This document shows, piece by piece, positions 50,091-56,758 of a DNA stretch of 64,000 nt (its first letter is position 1; each line of letters begins with the position of its first letter). Both the position numbers and the translations under genes were made by a program. The stretch is from Clostridia bacterium (lineage in GTDB: Bacteria; Bacillota; Clostridia; Oscillospirales; Acutalibacteraceae): NCBI GenBank assembly GCA_017428625.1, contig JAFRQM010000049.1, forward strand, positions 124,001 to 188,000. Direction: 5' to 3'. The notes under the pieces are model-generated. The model was given only the letters and a program-made list of their open reading frames with translations, had not been told where the DNA came from and made no database searches.

Positions 50091-52028
50091 ATGAAAGCAG
50101 ATACCTTCGGTTTTTACCGTTATTATTACAATGTTGATGAAATTCCCTCTACTCTGCTCAATGAGTTGATTCTTGAGCAGGGCAGTAAATCCGACACCTT
50201 CAAATCGGTCAACGGTGAGGATTGCAGAGAACTTTATCTTTTTATTCCCGAAAGGTGCACCTATTCCGAAACCGGAGAAACCTTTGACCTTAAAAACCTG
50301 CCCCTTGGCAGCAGCAAAAAGTTTTTTTATCTCAGCGCCAGAAACCGTTTTCTTTTCAACGGCCATCTTGACGACTATATCGGCAATTTCAAAGATTACG
50401 ATCTTATTGACTATGCCTCAAAGCCTTTTGATGTTACGGCAAACCCCGAAAGCCACACGGTGAATATCGGGCCTTACTCAATGGTTATAGATGTGGCATT
50501 CGACTTTAACCTGCTTATTCTCCTGTCAAAATGGTCAGATCTTATGTGGCGCAACGGTCTTCTCAAAGACAAAGCCGTTCGTTATAACGATTATTATGTT
50601 GACAATGAAATATGTCAGAAATACGGCATTAACCCCGAAGACGATTCAAACTATGTTTCTTTTGACAACGCCGCGTTTGTGCATATAAGCGATTTTAACG
50701 ATGAGATTCCGGACCGCTGCGCAAACGGAAAAATGAACATCTTTTTTCACGGCTACAAATCAAACTTTATGCAGGCGACAATGTCAGAGATGCTTGAATC
50801 AACGGCGGAACTCATAAACAACGAGGTTCAGCCCGCGGTCAGTTTTGAAACTGCCGATGGCACAACCACCGTTTTCGATTTCTGTTCTCTGCGAACAGCC
50901 GATGACCTGATTATCAACGGCAAGCCCGGCACCAATGAGATTTATCTTTTCAGGCTCAACGGCAACTGGGGCGGATTTCGCTTTGTTCTATCAAGCCGTC
51001 AGGATTATTACCGGCTCGGAGTCTGGCTGATTAAAGCGATTTCGCGCTACCTTGTCATTACCGATAAAAAGATTGTTTCAAAACAGGACGTCTCGGCAAA
51101 AAGGCTTGCCCGCAAATACTGGCCCGATTTTCTCGGTATTCAGAAGCCTGCAAAAAAAGAGCAGAAAGCCGTAACGCTTTCGGCAGGGGAGCCGAAAAAA
51201 CAAAAACAGGCAAAAGACAGTTCACATGAAAGCCTCGAAACCCTGATGGCTCAACTCAATTCGCTTATCGGTCTTGATGAAATAAAAAAAGATGTCGAAA
51301 GCCTTATCGGATTTGTGAAAATGCAGAAAATGCGCCGTGAAATCGGTATGCAGTCTGTTCCCGTTTCGTTACATCTTGTTTTCTCGGGCAATCCCGGCAC
51401 AGGTAAAACAACTGTTGCGCGCATTCTCGCGGGGCTTTACCGTGAAATCGGTATTCTTGAAAAAGGCCACCTTGTTGAGGTTGACCGTGCGGACCTTGTT
51501 GCCGGTTATGTCGGTCAGACCGCGATTAAAACTCAGGAGAAAATTCAGGAGGCTATGGGCGGCGTTCTGTTTATCGATGAGGCTTACACGCTTACAAAAG
51601 ACGGCAATGACTTCGGTCAGGAGGCGATTGACACCCTTCTGAAAGCGATGGAAGACAACAGAGACTCGTTTGTTGTAATAGTCGCCGGCTACCGCGATTT
51701 AATGGAAGTTTTTATAAACAGCAACCCGGGCCTTCGTTCAAGATTCAATAAATATTTCAACTTTCAGGACTACACCTCAGACGAACTCATAAGAATTTTC
51801 GAGAATATGTGTGAGAAATACGAATACACTTATGACGATGAAACCTTCGAGTGCATTGTTGATACAATCTGCAAAATGGTTCTCAACAAAAATGAGAATT
51901 TCGCGAACGCCCGCGACATAAGAAATCTTTTTGAAAGCATTGTCACGCGGCAGGCTATGAGAGTGTCTTCAATGCCTCTGCCCACAAAAGAAGATATGAT
52001 GACAATTACCGTTGATGATATTATTTGA
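50091..52028 (+). CDS. CbxX/CfxQ-type AAA+ ATPase with unrecognised N-terminal region
   Basis: The product is 645 residues. The C-terminal ~260 form one AAA+ module of the CbxX/CfxQ/EccA/SpoVK class: LIGLDEIKKDVESLIGFVK, Walker A FSGNPGTGKTT (about 430-440), pore-like region ADLVAGYVGQTAIKT, Walker B GVLFIDEAY, sensor/arginine finger NPGLRSRFNKYFNF. A basic Lys/Gln linker (about 358-382) separates it from ~355 N-terminal residues rich in Tyr/Phe/Asp (FGFYRYYYNVDEIP, FFYLSARNRFLFNG) that match no family I know. Relatives remodel protein partners (Rubisco, ESX substrates). GGGGG lies 5-9 bases before the ATG. An exported phosphoesterase follows 14 bases later on the same transcript. Confidence 0.85.
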   Translation: MKADTFGFYRYYYNVDEIPSTLLNELILEQGSKSDTFKSVNGEDCRELYLFIPERCTYSETGETFDLKNLPLGSSKKFFYLSARNRFLFNGHLDDYIGNFKDYDLIDYASKPFDVTANPESHTVNIGPYSMVIDVAFDFNLLILLSKWSDLMWRNGLLKDKAVRYNDYYVDNEICQKYGINPEDDSNYVSFDNAAFVHISDFNDEIPDRCANGKMNIFFHGYKSNFMQATMSEMLESTAELINNEVQPAVSFETADGTTTVFDFCSLRTADDLIINGKPGTNEIYLFRLNGNWGGFRFVLSSRQDYYRLGVWLIKAISRYLVITDKKIVSKQDVSAKRLARKYWPDFLGIQKPAKKEQKAVTLSAGEPKKQKQAKDSSHESLETLMAQLNSLIGLDEIKKDVESLIGFVKMQKMRREIGMQSVPVSLHLVFSGNPGTGKTTVARILAGLYREIGILEKGHLVEVDRADLVAGYVGQTAIKTQEKIQEAMGGVLFIDEAYTLTKDGNDFGQEAIDTLLKAMEDNRDSFVVIVAGYRDLMEVFINSNPGLRSRFNKYFNFQDYTSDELIRIFENMCEKYEYTYDDETFECIVDTICKMVLNKNENFANARDIRNLFESIVTRQAMRVSSMPLPTKEDMMTITVDDII

Positions 52029-52042
52029 TTCAGGAGGAAATT

Positions 52043-53275
52043 ATGAAAAAAACAATCTCTTTAATTCTTGCCGCTGTTCTTGTTGCGGGCTGTTTCGGCG
52101 CTTTTGCGTCGGCTGAATCTTCAGGAAAGGTTCTTAAATTCAATTCCGAAGGCAAATTCAGAATTGTTCATCTTTCGGATGTTCAGGATGTTTACCCACT
52201 TAACGCCACAACAAAAGAGTTCATTAAAGAAATGCTTGCTGAACTGAAGCCCGATATTGTTGTTCTCGGCGGCGACAACTGCGTGGCGGACGCTGAAGAC
52301 AAAGAAGCTGCAATTGAAGAACTCTGCTCAATTTTTGTTGACGCGAAAACTTATTTCACTTTTGTTTTCGGCAACCATGACCATCAGCAGATGTTCGACG
52401 GTCAGGAAAATAAAACGGAGCAGAGTGTGGGCATAAGACAGCGCCTTCTTGAAATGTATCAGAGATACGGCGGCGAATACTGCCTCGCCTATGATGCGGA
52501 CCCTGATGTTTCGGGCGTTGCAAAGCACAATCTGCCCATATACAGCAATGACGGAAGCAAGGTTGAATACAATCTTTATATGATGGATTCCAACGCCTAT
52601 TATCCCAACGAAAATGAGGATAAGGGTTATGACGGAATTCATCCCGATGAACTTGACTGGTATAAAAATGTTGCTTCGCAGTTAAAGGAAGAAAACGGCG
52701 GCAAGCCCGTGCCCGCAATGATGTTCCAGCATATTGTCATGCAGGAATCCGCCGACGCCCTGTTTATTTCATCGCCCGTAAATCTCGGCGATGCCGGAAA
52801 AACATTTGAAGACATTGACGGCAATGAGAAATATTACACTTATCTTCCCAAACTCGGCTCAATTCAGGAAGGCTTTCTGCTTGAATTTCCCTGCCCGAAT
52901 TATCGTGACTACGGTCAGCTTGCCGCAATAAAGGAGGCGGGCGATGTTGTTGCCGTTTTCTCGGGTCACGACCACACAAACAGCTATAAAATCACTGTTG
53001 ACGGTATAGATATAGTAAACACCGGCGGTTGCACTTATCATTCATACGGCAACACGCTTAACAGAGGCGTCAGGGTCATCGACCTTGATGAAAGCGACCT
53101 TTCAACATACAGCACTTTTACTTATACTGTAGCGGAGCAGGCTCTCAAAGACGGCTCAACAATTTCAACCCTCGGCGATATTTCAAAGGGCGAAGCGACC
53201 TTTGCCGTAATAGGCGCAAAACTCCTCGCCGCGCTTATGAGCGTGCTTTCGGCTATGTTCTTCTTTGTTAAATAA
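52043..53275 (+). CDS. exported calcineurin-like metallophosphoesterase, C-terminal membrane segment
   Basis: The product is 410 residues from ATG 52043 (AGGAGG 6 bases upstream); the in-frame ATG at 52025 overlaps the AAA+ gene and lacks a ribosome site. The signal peptide MKKTISLILAAVLVAGCFGA contains LVAGC, a lipobox-like sequence, so it may be a lipoprotein; cleavage at ASA is the alternative. Metal motifs: VHLSDVQDV, VLGGDNC, VFGNHDHQQ, MMFQHIVMQ and FSGHDHTNSY. The C-terminus is a hydrophobic helix (GAKLLAALMSVLSAMFFFVK). Cell-surface phosphoesterase with unknown substrate; this is the third in the window. Confidence 0.88.
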   Translation: MKKTISLILAAVLVAGCFGAFASAESSGKVLKFNSEGKFRIVHLSDVQDVYPLNATTKEFIKEMLAELKPDIVVLGGDNCVADAEDKEAAIEELCSIFVDAKTYFTFVFGNHDHQQMFDGQENKTEQSVGIRQRLLEMYQRYGGEYCLAYDADPDVSGVAKHNLPIYSNDGSKVEYNLYMMDSNAYYPNENEDKGYDGIHPDELDWYKNVASQLKEENGGKPVPAMMFQHIVMQESADALFISSPVNLGDAGKTFEDIDGNEKYYTYLPKLGSIQEGFLLEFPCPNYRDYGQLAAIKEAGDVVAVFSGHDHTNSYKITVDGIDIVNTGGCTYHSYGNTLNRGVRVIDLDESDLSTYSTFTYTVAEQALKDGSTISTLGDISKGEATFAVIGAKLLAALMSVLSAMFFFVK

Positions 53276-53294
53276 AATGGATTTAAACATAAAA

Positions 53295-53334
53295 ACTGCC
53301 GCAGGTTTTTTAAAACCTGCGGCAGTCATTTTTT
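53295..53334. terminator. bidirectional terminator
   Basis: A 15-bp perfect inverted repeat (ACTGCCGCAGGTTTT 53295-53309 / 53312-53326) with T-runs on both sides: CATTTTTT on the plus strand, TTTTTATG on the minus strand. It serves the convergent genes ending at 53275 and 53340. Confidence 0.93.
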
Positions 53335-53339
53335 GCTTT

Positions 53340-53570
53340 TCAGTCTTTTTTTCCTAAAATGCTGCTGAGTTTGCCGGCAACATCTTTAACAGTGTCGGCT
53401 GTGAGTTTTGCCTTGATAAGGTCAATAACCTTGTTGACCGCGTCATCAGGCAGGTCAACGCCCAGAAAACTCTCAATCACTTTGACGGGATTATTCTCAA
53501 AATCCGCTTTGATGTTTTTGTCGCTTTTAATCTTTTTGACTATTTCTTCCGCTTTTGCTTTGTAATCCAT
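53340..53570 (-). CDS. small helical protein resembling NHLP/Nif11-type leader peptides
   Basis: The product is 76 residues with AAGGAG 8 bases before its start. The sequence is helical and charged: EEIVKKIKSDKNIKADFENN, then PVKVIESFLGVDLPDDAVNK and a Gly-Lys end, GKLSSILGKKD. The pattern F..NP...IE..LG.DLPDDAV..V resembles nitrile-hydratase-like/Nif11 leader peptides, but there is no double-Gly cleavage site with a core and no modifying enzyme nearby. Similar free-standing small proteins occur in Clostridia; their role is unknown to me. It is monocistronic and sits between a terminator and the Rrf2 gene. Confidence 0.75.
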   Translation of the reverse strand: MDYKAKAEEIVKKIKSDKNIKADFENNPVKVIESFLGVDLPDDAVNKVIDLIKAKLTADTVKDVAGKLSSILGKKD

Positions 53571-53642
53571 AATTTTTCTCCTTTTAACAGTTTTAAATAA
53601 TTATATACAATAATTGTTCCGCTTGCAAGAATTTATTGATTA

Positions 53643-54038
53643 TTATAATAAATCGCTTAGTTTTTTTGAATAAAAATAGTTGCGCGCAAGGGCGTCAAAC
53701 TCTTTCCACATCGGAAGAGTTTTGCAGTTCTGCGCTCTCGGACAGTTCATTTCGGGGTTTTCAAGGCAGGCAACAGGGGAGAGGGTGCCTTCAGTAATTT
53801 CAATTATTTCACCGATACAGTATTCTTCCGGCTTGCGCGAGAGTTTGTATCCGCCGCCTTTTCCGCTTGCGGCGTCAAGTAATTTTGCTTTTACAAGATC
53901 TCTGACGATTATTTCAAGGTATTTTTTTGAAATCTCCTGGCGTTCGGCAATATCTTTTAAAGGAATATAACCACCTTCAAAGTTTTCAGCTATGTCAAGC
54001 ATTATTCTTATGGCGTATCTGCCTCTTGTCGAAATCAT
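53643..54038 (-). CDS. Rrf2-family transcriptional regulator with Fe-S-type cysteines
   Basis: The product is 131 residues. The winged helix-turn-helix (MISTRGRYAIRIMLDIAENF, PLKDIAERQEISKKYLEIIV) and wing (KGGGYKLSRKPEEYCIGEII) are standard for Rrf2. Three cysteines, C91, C99 and C105, sit in ACLENPEMNCPRAQNC, the place where IscR and NsrR bind a cluster, though the first gap is 7 residues rather than 5. It is divergent from cysteine-synthesis genes, as CymR-like regulators are. ACCTAT/ATAGGT inverted repeats occur in both facing promoters, which points to autoregulation and repression of the cys operon. Confidence 0.93.
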   Translation of the reverse strand: MISTRGRYAIRIMLDIAENFEGGYIPLKDIAERQEISKKYLEIIVRDLVKAKLLDAASGKGGGYKLSRKPEEYCIGEIIEITEGTLSPVACLENPEMNCPRAQNCKTLPMWKEFDALARNYFYSKKLSDLL

Positions 54039-54055
54039 TGTTCTGCCTCCTTTTT

Positions 54056-54089
54056 ACCTATTATACCGCAAGGCGGATAGGTCAATCAA
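54056..54089 (-). promoter_or_regulatory. promoter and candidate Rrf2 operator of the regulator gene
   Basis: Reading minus: TTGATT (54089-54084), an 18-base spacer and TATAAT (54065-54060). An inverted repeat ACCTAT (54056-54061)/ATAGGT (54077-54082) spans the -10 and spacer, and the same half-sites occur at the divergent cys promoter. Confidence 0.6.
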
Positions 54090-54115
54090 GAAAAAAATAT
54101 AAAAAATTTCTAAAA

Positions 54116-54149
54116 ACCTATTGACATAGTAGGTGATAGGTGATATAAT
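54116..54149 (+). promoter_or_regulatory. cys operon promoter with candidate Rrf2 operator
   Basis: A perfect consensus promoter: TTGACA (54121-54126), a 17-base spacer, TATAAT (54144-54149). The -35 is embedded in a dyad ACCTAT(TGAC)ATAG-TAGGT (54116-54134), and two tandem AGGTGAT copies (54131-54137, 54138-54144) fill the spacer. A promoter this strong needs a repressor, which the divergent Rrf2 gene supplies. Confidence 0.75.
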
Positions 54150-54185
54150 CCGAACAACAGATAAATGATAGGAGGCGAAAATATA

Positions 54186-54299
54186 ATGTTTAACACAAGT
54201 TATTCTTATATGTGTTGGCGAATGCTTAACTCCCGGGCTTGTAATGCGGTCGGGGTTGAGGCGTTCGGTTTCGCCTGCCCCTGTTTTGCGCGATGTTGA
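54186..54299 (+). CDS. cysteine-rich leader peptide (37 residues) of the cys operon
   Basis: An ATG at 54186 has GGAGG (54171-54175) 10 bases upstream and lies about 30 bases after the predicted transcription start. It encodes 37 residues ending in TGA (54297-54299). Five are cysteine: C10, C19, C31, C33 and C37 (MCWRM, RACNA, FACPCFARC). The reading frame overlaps the 5' arm of an RNA stem that competes with a terminator upstream of the sulfhydrylase gene. The natural reading is a translational sensor: slow decoding of Cys codons sets the fold of the leader. The peptide itself need not have a function. Conservation could not be tested here. Confidence 0.7.
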   Translation: MFNTSYSYMCWRMLNSRACNAVGVEAFGFACPCFARC

Positions 54300-54339
54300 A
54301 ACTGACATCGGTAATTGTATAGCCGTAAGCCCGGGAGTT
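54228..54339 (+). promoter_or_regulatory. long-range antiterminator stem of the cys attenuator
   Basis: AACTCCCGGGCTT (54228-54240, codons 15-19 of the leader peptide) is perfectly complementary over 13 bp to AAGCCCGGGAGTT (54327-54339). The 3' arm contains the first seven bases of the terminator's 5' arm, so the two structures exclude each other. Inside the long loop two smaller hairpins are possible: GGGG...AGGCG/CGCCT...CCCC (54252-54281) and GATGT/ACATC (about 54292-54309). Confidence 0.7.
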
Positions 54340-54361
54340 TGAAAAAACTTCCGATTTTTTT
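54333..54361 (+). terminator. intrinsic terminator (attenuator) upstream of the sulfhydrylase gene
   Basis: GGGAGTTT (54333-54340), GAAA loop, AAACTTCC (54345-54352; one G-U pair), GA, then seven Ts (54355-54361). It lies 47 bases before the structural gene and inside the 5' leader, so it must be read through for expression. Confidence 0.85.
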
Positions 54362-54407
54362 GTTTACAAATATACAATCAGATACTAAAATAAAAGGAGA
54401 TTTTAAA

Positions 54408-55694
54408 ATGAGTAATTATAAGTTTGAAACATTACAGCTTCACATAGGTCAGGAACAGGCAGACCCCGCAACCGATTCCAGAGCGGTTCCCATTTATCAG
54501 ACCACTTCTTATGTTTTTCACAATTCAGAGCACGCAGCCGCAAGGTTCGGCCTTGCAGACCCGGGCAACATTTACGGCAGGCTTACAAACTCCACGCAGG
54601 ATGTTCTTGAAAAAAGAGTTGCCGCTCTTGAAGGCGGCGTTGCGGCTCTTGCCCTTGCATCGGGCGCTGCGGCAATTTCATACACAATAGAAGCTCTTGC
54701 CCGGAAAGGCGAAAACATTGTTGCACAGAAAACAATTTACGGCGGCAGTTACAACCTTCTGGCTCACACTCTTCCCAATTACGGAATTGACACAACCTTT
54801 GTTGACATCCACAACCTTGAAGAAGTTGAAGCGGCAGTCAACGAAAAAACAAAGGCAATTTACGCCGAAAGTCTGGGCAACCCGAACAGCGACATACCCG
54901 ACATTGAGGCGCTCGCAAAAATCGCGCACGCACACAACATTCCCCTTGTTGTTGACAACACCTTCGCGACGCCTTTCCTTTTAAGACCGATTGAATACGG
55001 CGCGGATATTGTCGTTCACTCGGCAACAAAATTCCTCGGCGGTCACGGCACAACATTAGGCGGAATAATTGTTGATTCGGGTAAATTCGACTGGCTTGCA
55101 AACGCAGAAAAATACGCGCCCATCGCAAAGCCGAACCCCAGTTATCACGGCGTTTCATTCGCGCAGGCAGTCGGCGCTGCTGCGTTTGTTACATACATCA
55201 GGGCAATTCTTCTGCGCGACACCGGCGCGGCGATTTCACCTTTTAACGCGTTCCTTCTTCTTCAGGGTGTAGAAACACTTTCGCTCCGCCTTGAACGGCA
55301 TATTGAAAATGCGAAAAAGGTTGTTGAATATCTTTCAGACAATCCGCTTGTTGAAAAGGTTAATCATCCCTCGCTTCCCGGTCACCCCGACAATGCTCTT
55401 TACAAAAAATACTACCCGAACGGCGGCGCTTCGATTTTCACATTTGATATCAAAGGCGGCAGAGAAGAAGCGTGGAAATTTATTGACAATCTTAAAATTT
55501 TCTCACTTCTCGCAAATGTTGCCGATGTTAAATCTCTTGTTATTCATCCCGCGTCAACAACACACTCGCAGCTTTCCGAAAGCGAACTGCTTGACCAGGG
55601 CATAGGCGAAAACACAATCCGCCTTTCAATAGGAACAGAGCACATAGACGATATAATTGCCGACCTTGAAAACGGCTTTAATTCAATTAAATAA
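54408..55694 (+). CDS. metY: O-acetylhomoserine sulfhydrylase (aminocarboxypropyltransferase)
   Basis: The product is 428 residues, starting MSNYKFETLQLHIGQEQADP with AGGAGA 7 bases upstream; a longer TTG opening at 54315 lies inside the attenuator and is not real. It is a PLP enzyme of the Cys/Met-metabolism family: TTSYVFHNSEHAAARFGL, the SGAAA cofactor loop and the PLP lysine in HSATKFLGGHG. It makes homocysteine from O-acetylhomoserine and sulfide, and many homologues also act on O-acetylserine. It is paired with cysK and placed under an Rrf2 regulator and a Cys leader, so it is a sulfide-assimilation gene. Confidence 0.95.
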   Translation: MSNYKFETLQLHIGQEQADPATDSRAVPIYQTTSYVFHNSEHAAARFGLADPGNIYGRLTNSTQDVLEKRVAALEGGVAALALASGAAAISYTIEALARKGENIVAQKTIYGGSYNLLAHTLPNYGIDTTFVDIHNLEEVEAAVNEKTKAIYAESLGNPNSDIPDIEALAKIAHAHNIPLVVDNTFATPFLLRPIEYGADIVVHSATKFLGGHGTTLGGIIVDSGKFDWLANAEKYAPIAKPNPSYHGVSFAQAVGAAAFVTYIRAILLRDTGAAISPFNAFLLLQGVETLSLRLERHIENAKKVVEYLSDNPLVEKVNHPSLPGHPDNALYKKYYPNGGASIFTFDIKGGREEAWKFIDNLKIFSLLANVADVKSLVIHPASTTHSQLSESELLDQGIGENTIRLSIGTEHIDDIIADLENGFNSIK

Positions 55695-55712
55695 TTTCCG
55701 GAGGATAATAAA

Positions 55713-56645
55713 ATGTCAAAGATTTATAAAAGCACACTCGAACTTATAGGCAACACACCGCTGGTTGAGCCGGTAAACATTGAAAAGGAACTCGGTCTCG
55801 AAGCGACTGTTATTGTCAAACTTGAATACTTTAACCCCGCAGGCAGTGTCAAAGACAGAATTGCCAAAGCCATGCTTGATGACGCGGAACAAAAGGGCCT
55901 TATCAACAAAGATTCGGTTATTATTGAACCCACAAGCGGCAACACAGGCATCGGCCTTGCTGCAATAGCCGCCGCAAAAGGTTACAGAGCGATTTTCACA
56001 ATGCCCGAAACGATGAGTGTTGAACGCAGAAACATTCTTAAAGCATACGGCGCCGAAATAGTTCTCACCGAAGGCGCCAAGGGTATGAAAGGCGCTATTG
56101 CCAAAGCGGAAGAACTCGCAAATGAGATTCCCGGCGGCTTTATTCCCGGTCAGTTCGTAAACCCTGCAAACCCCGCGATTCATAAAGCGACAACAGGCCC
56201 GGAAATCTGGAATGACACAGACGGCAGTGTTGACATTTTTGTTGCCGGCGTCGGCACGGGCGGCACGGTAACAGGCACAGGCGAATATCTCAAAGAGAAA
56301 AAGCCCACTGTAAAAGTTGTTGCGGTTGAACCTGCCGATTCTCCCGTTCTTTCGGAAGGCAGAGCGGGCTCACATAAAATTCAGGGCATAGGCGCGGGCT
56401 TTGTTCCCGACACGCTCAACACATCGGTTTATGATGAGGTTTTTCCCGTTCAGAATGAAAACGCTTTTGAAACTGCGAAACTGCTCGCAAAAAAAGAAGG
56501 TATCTCGGTCGGTATCTCTTCAGGCGCGGCGCTCTATGCGGCACTTGAACTGGCGAAAAAGCCTGAAAACAAAGGCAAGACCATTGTCGCCTTGCTCCCC
56601 GACAGCGGTGACAGATATTATTCAACTCCGCTGTTTACAGAATAA
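55713..56645 (+). CDS. cysK: cysteine synthase A
   Basis: The product is 310 residues. It forms cysteine from O-acetylserine and sulfide. The PLP lysine is in [15 protein letters not shown], the substrate loop is [12 protein letters not shown], the phosphate cup [16 protein letters not shown], and [13 protein letters not shown] follows near the end. GGAGG lies about 8 bases before the start, 18 bases after the sulfhydrylase stop. A strong terminator closes the two-gene operon. Confidence 0.97.
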   Translation: MSKIYKSTLELIGNTPLVEPVNIEKELGLEATVIVKLEYFNPAGSVKDRIAKAMLDDAEQKGLINKDSVIIEPTSGNTGIGLAAIAAAKGYRAIFTMPETMSVERRNILKAYGAEIVLTEGAKGMKGAIAKAEELANEIPGGFIPGQFVNPANPAIHKATTGPEIWNDTDGSVDIFVAGVGTGGTVTGTGEYLKEKKPTVKVVAVEPADSPVLSEGRAGSHKIQGIGAGFVPDTLNTSVYDEVFPVQNENAFETAKLLAKKEGISVGISSGAALYAALELAKKPENKGKTIVALLPDSGDRYYSTPLFTE

Positions 56646-56660
56646 AAATATTTTATTTAC

Positions 56661-56695
56661 ACCGCATTCCGTAAAAAGAATGCGGTATTCTTTTT
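56661..56695 (+). terminator. terminator after cysK
   Basis: ACCGCATTC (56661-56669)/GAATGCGGT (56678-56686) with loop CGTAAAAA, then ATTCTTTTT. Confidence 0.85.
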
Positions 56696-56698
56696 GTA

Positions 56699-56727
56699 TT
56701 GAAATATAATTTCATATAATATATAAT
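56699..56727 (+). promoter_or_regulatory. promoter of the second C1 protease
   Basis: TTGAAA (56699-56704), a 17-base spacer and TATAAT (56722-56727), 31 bases before the start. Two other TATAAT copies (56705, 56715) are badly spaced. Confidence 0.7.
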
Positions 56728-56758
56728 TCAATTAATAATTCCGTTTCGGAGAAATGTT

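Noticed and set aside
54156..54407. Possible SAM or T-box riboswitch before the sulfhydrylase gene
   Set aside because: The SAM-I core, T-box sequence and specifier architecture are absent. The leader is better explained by a Cys-rich peptide with a terminator/antiterminator.
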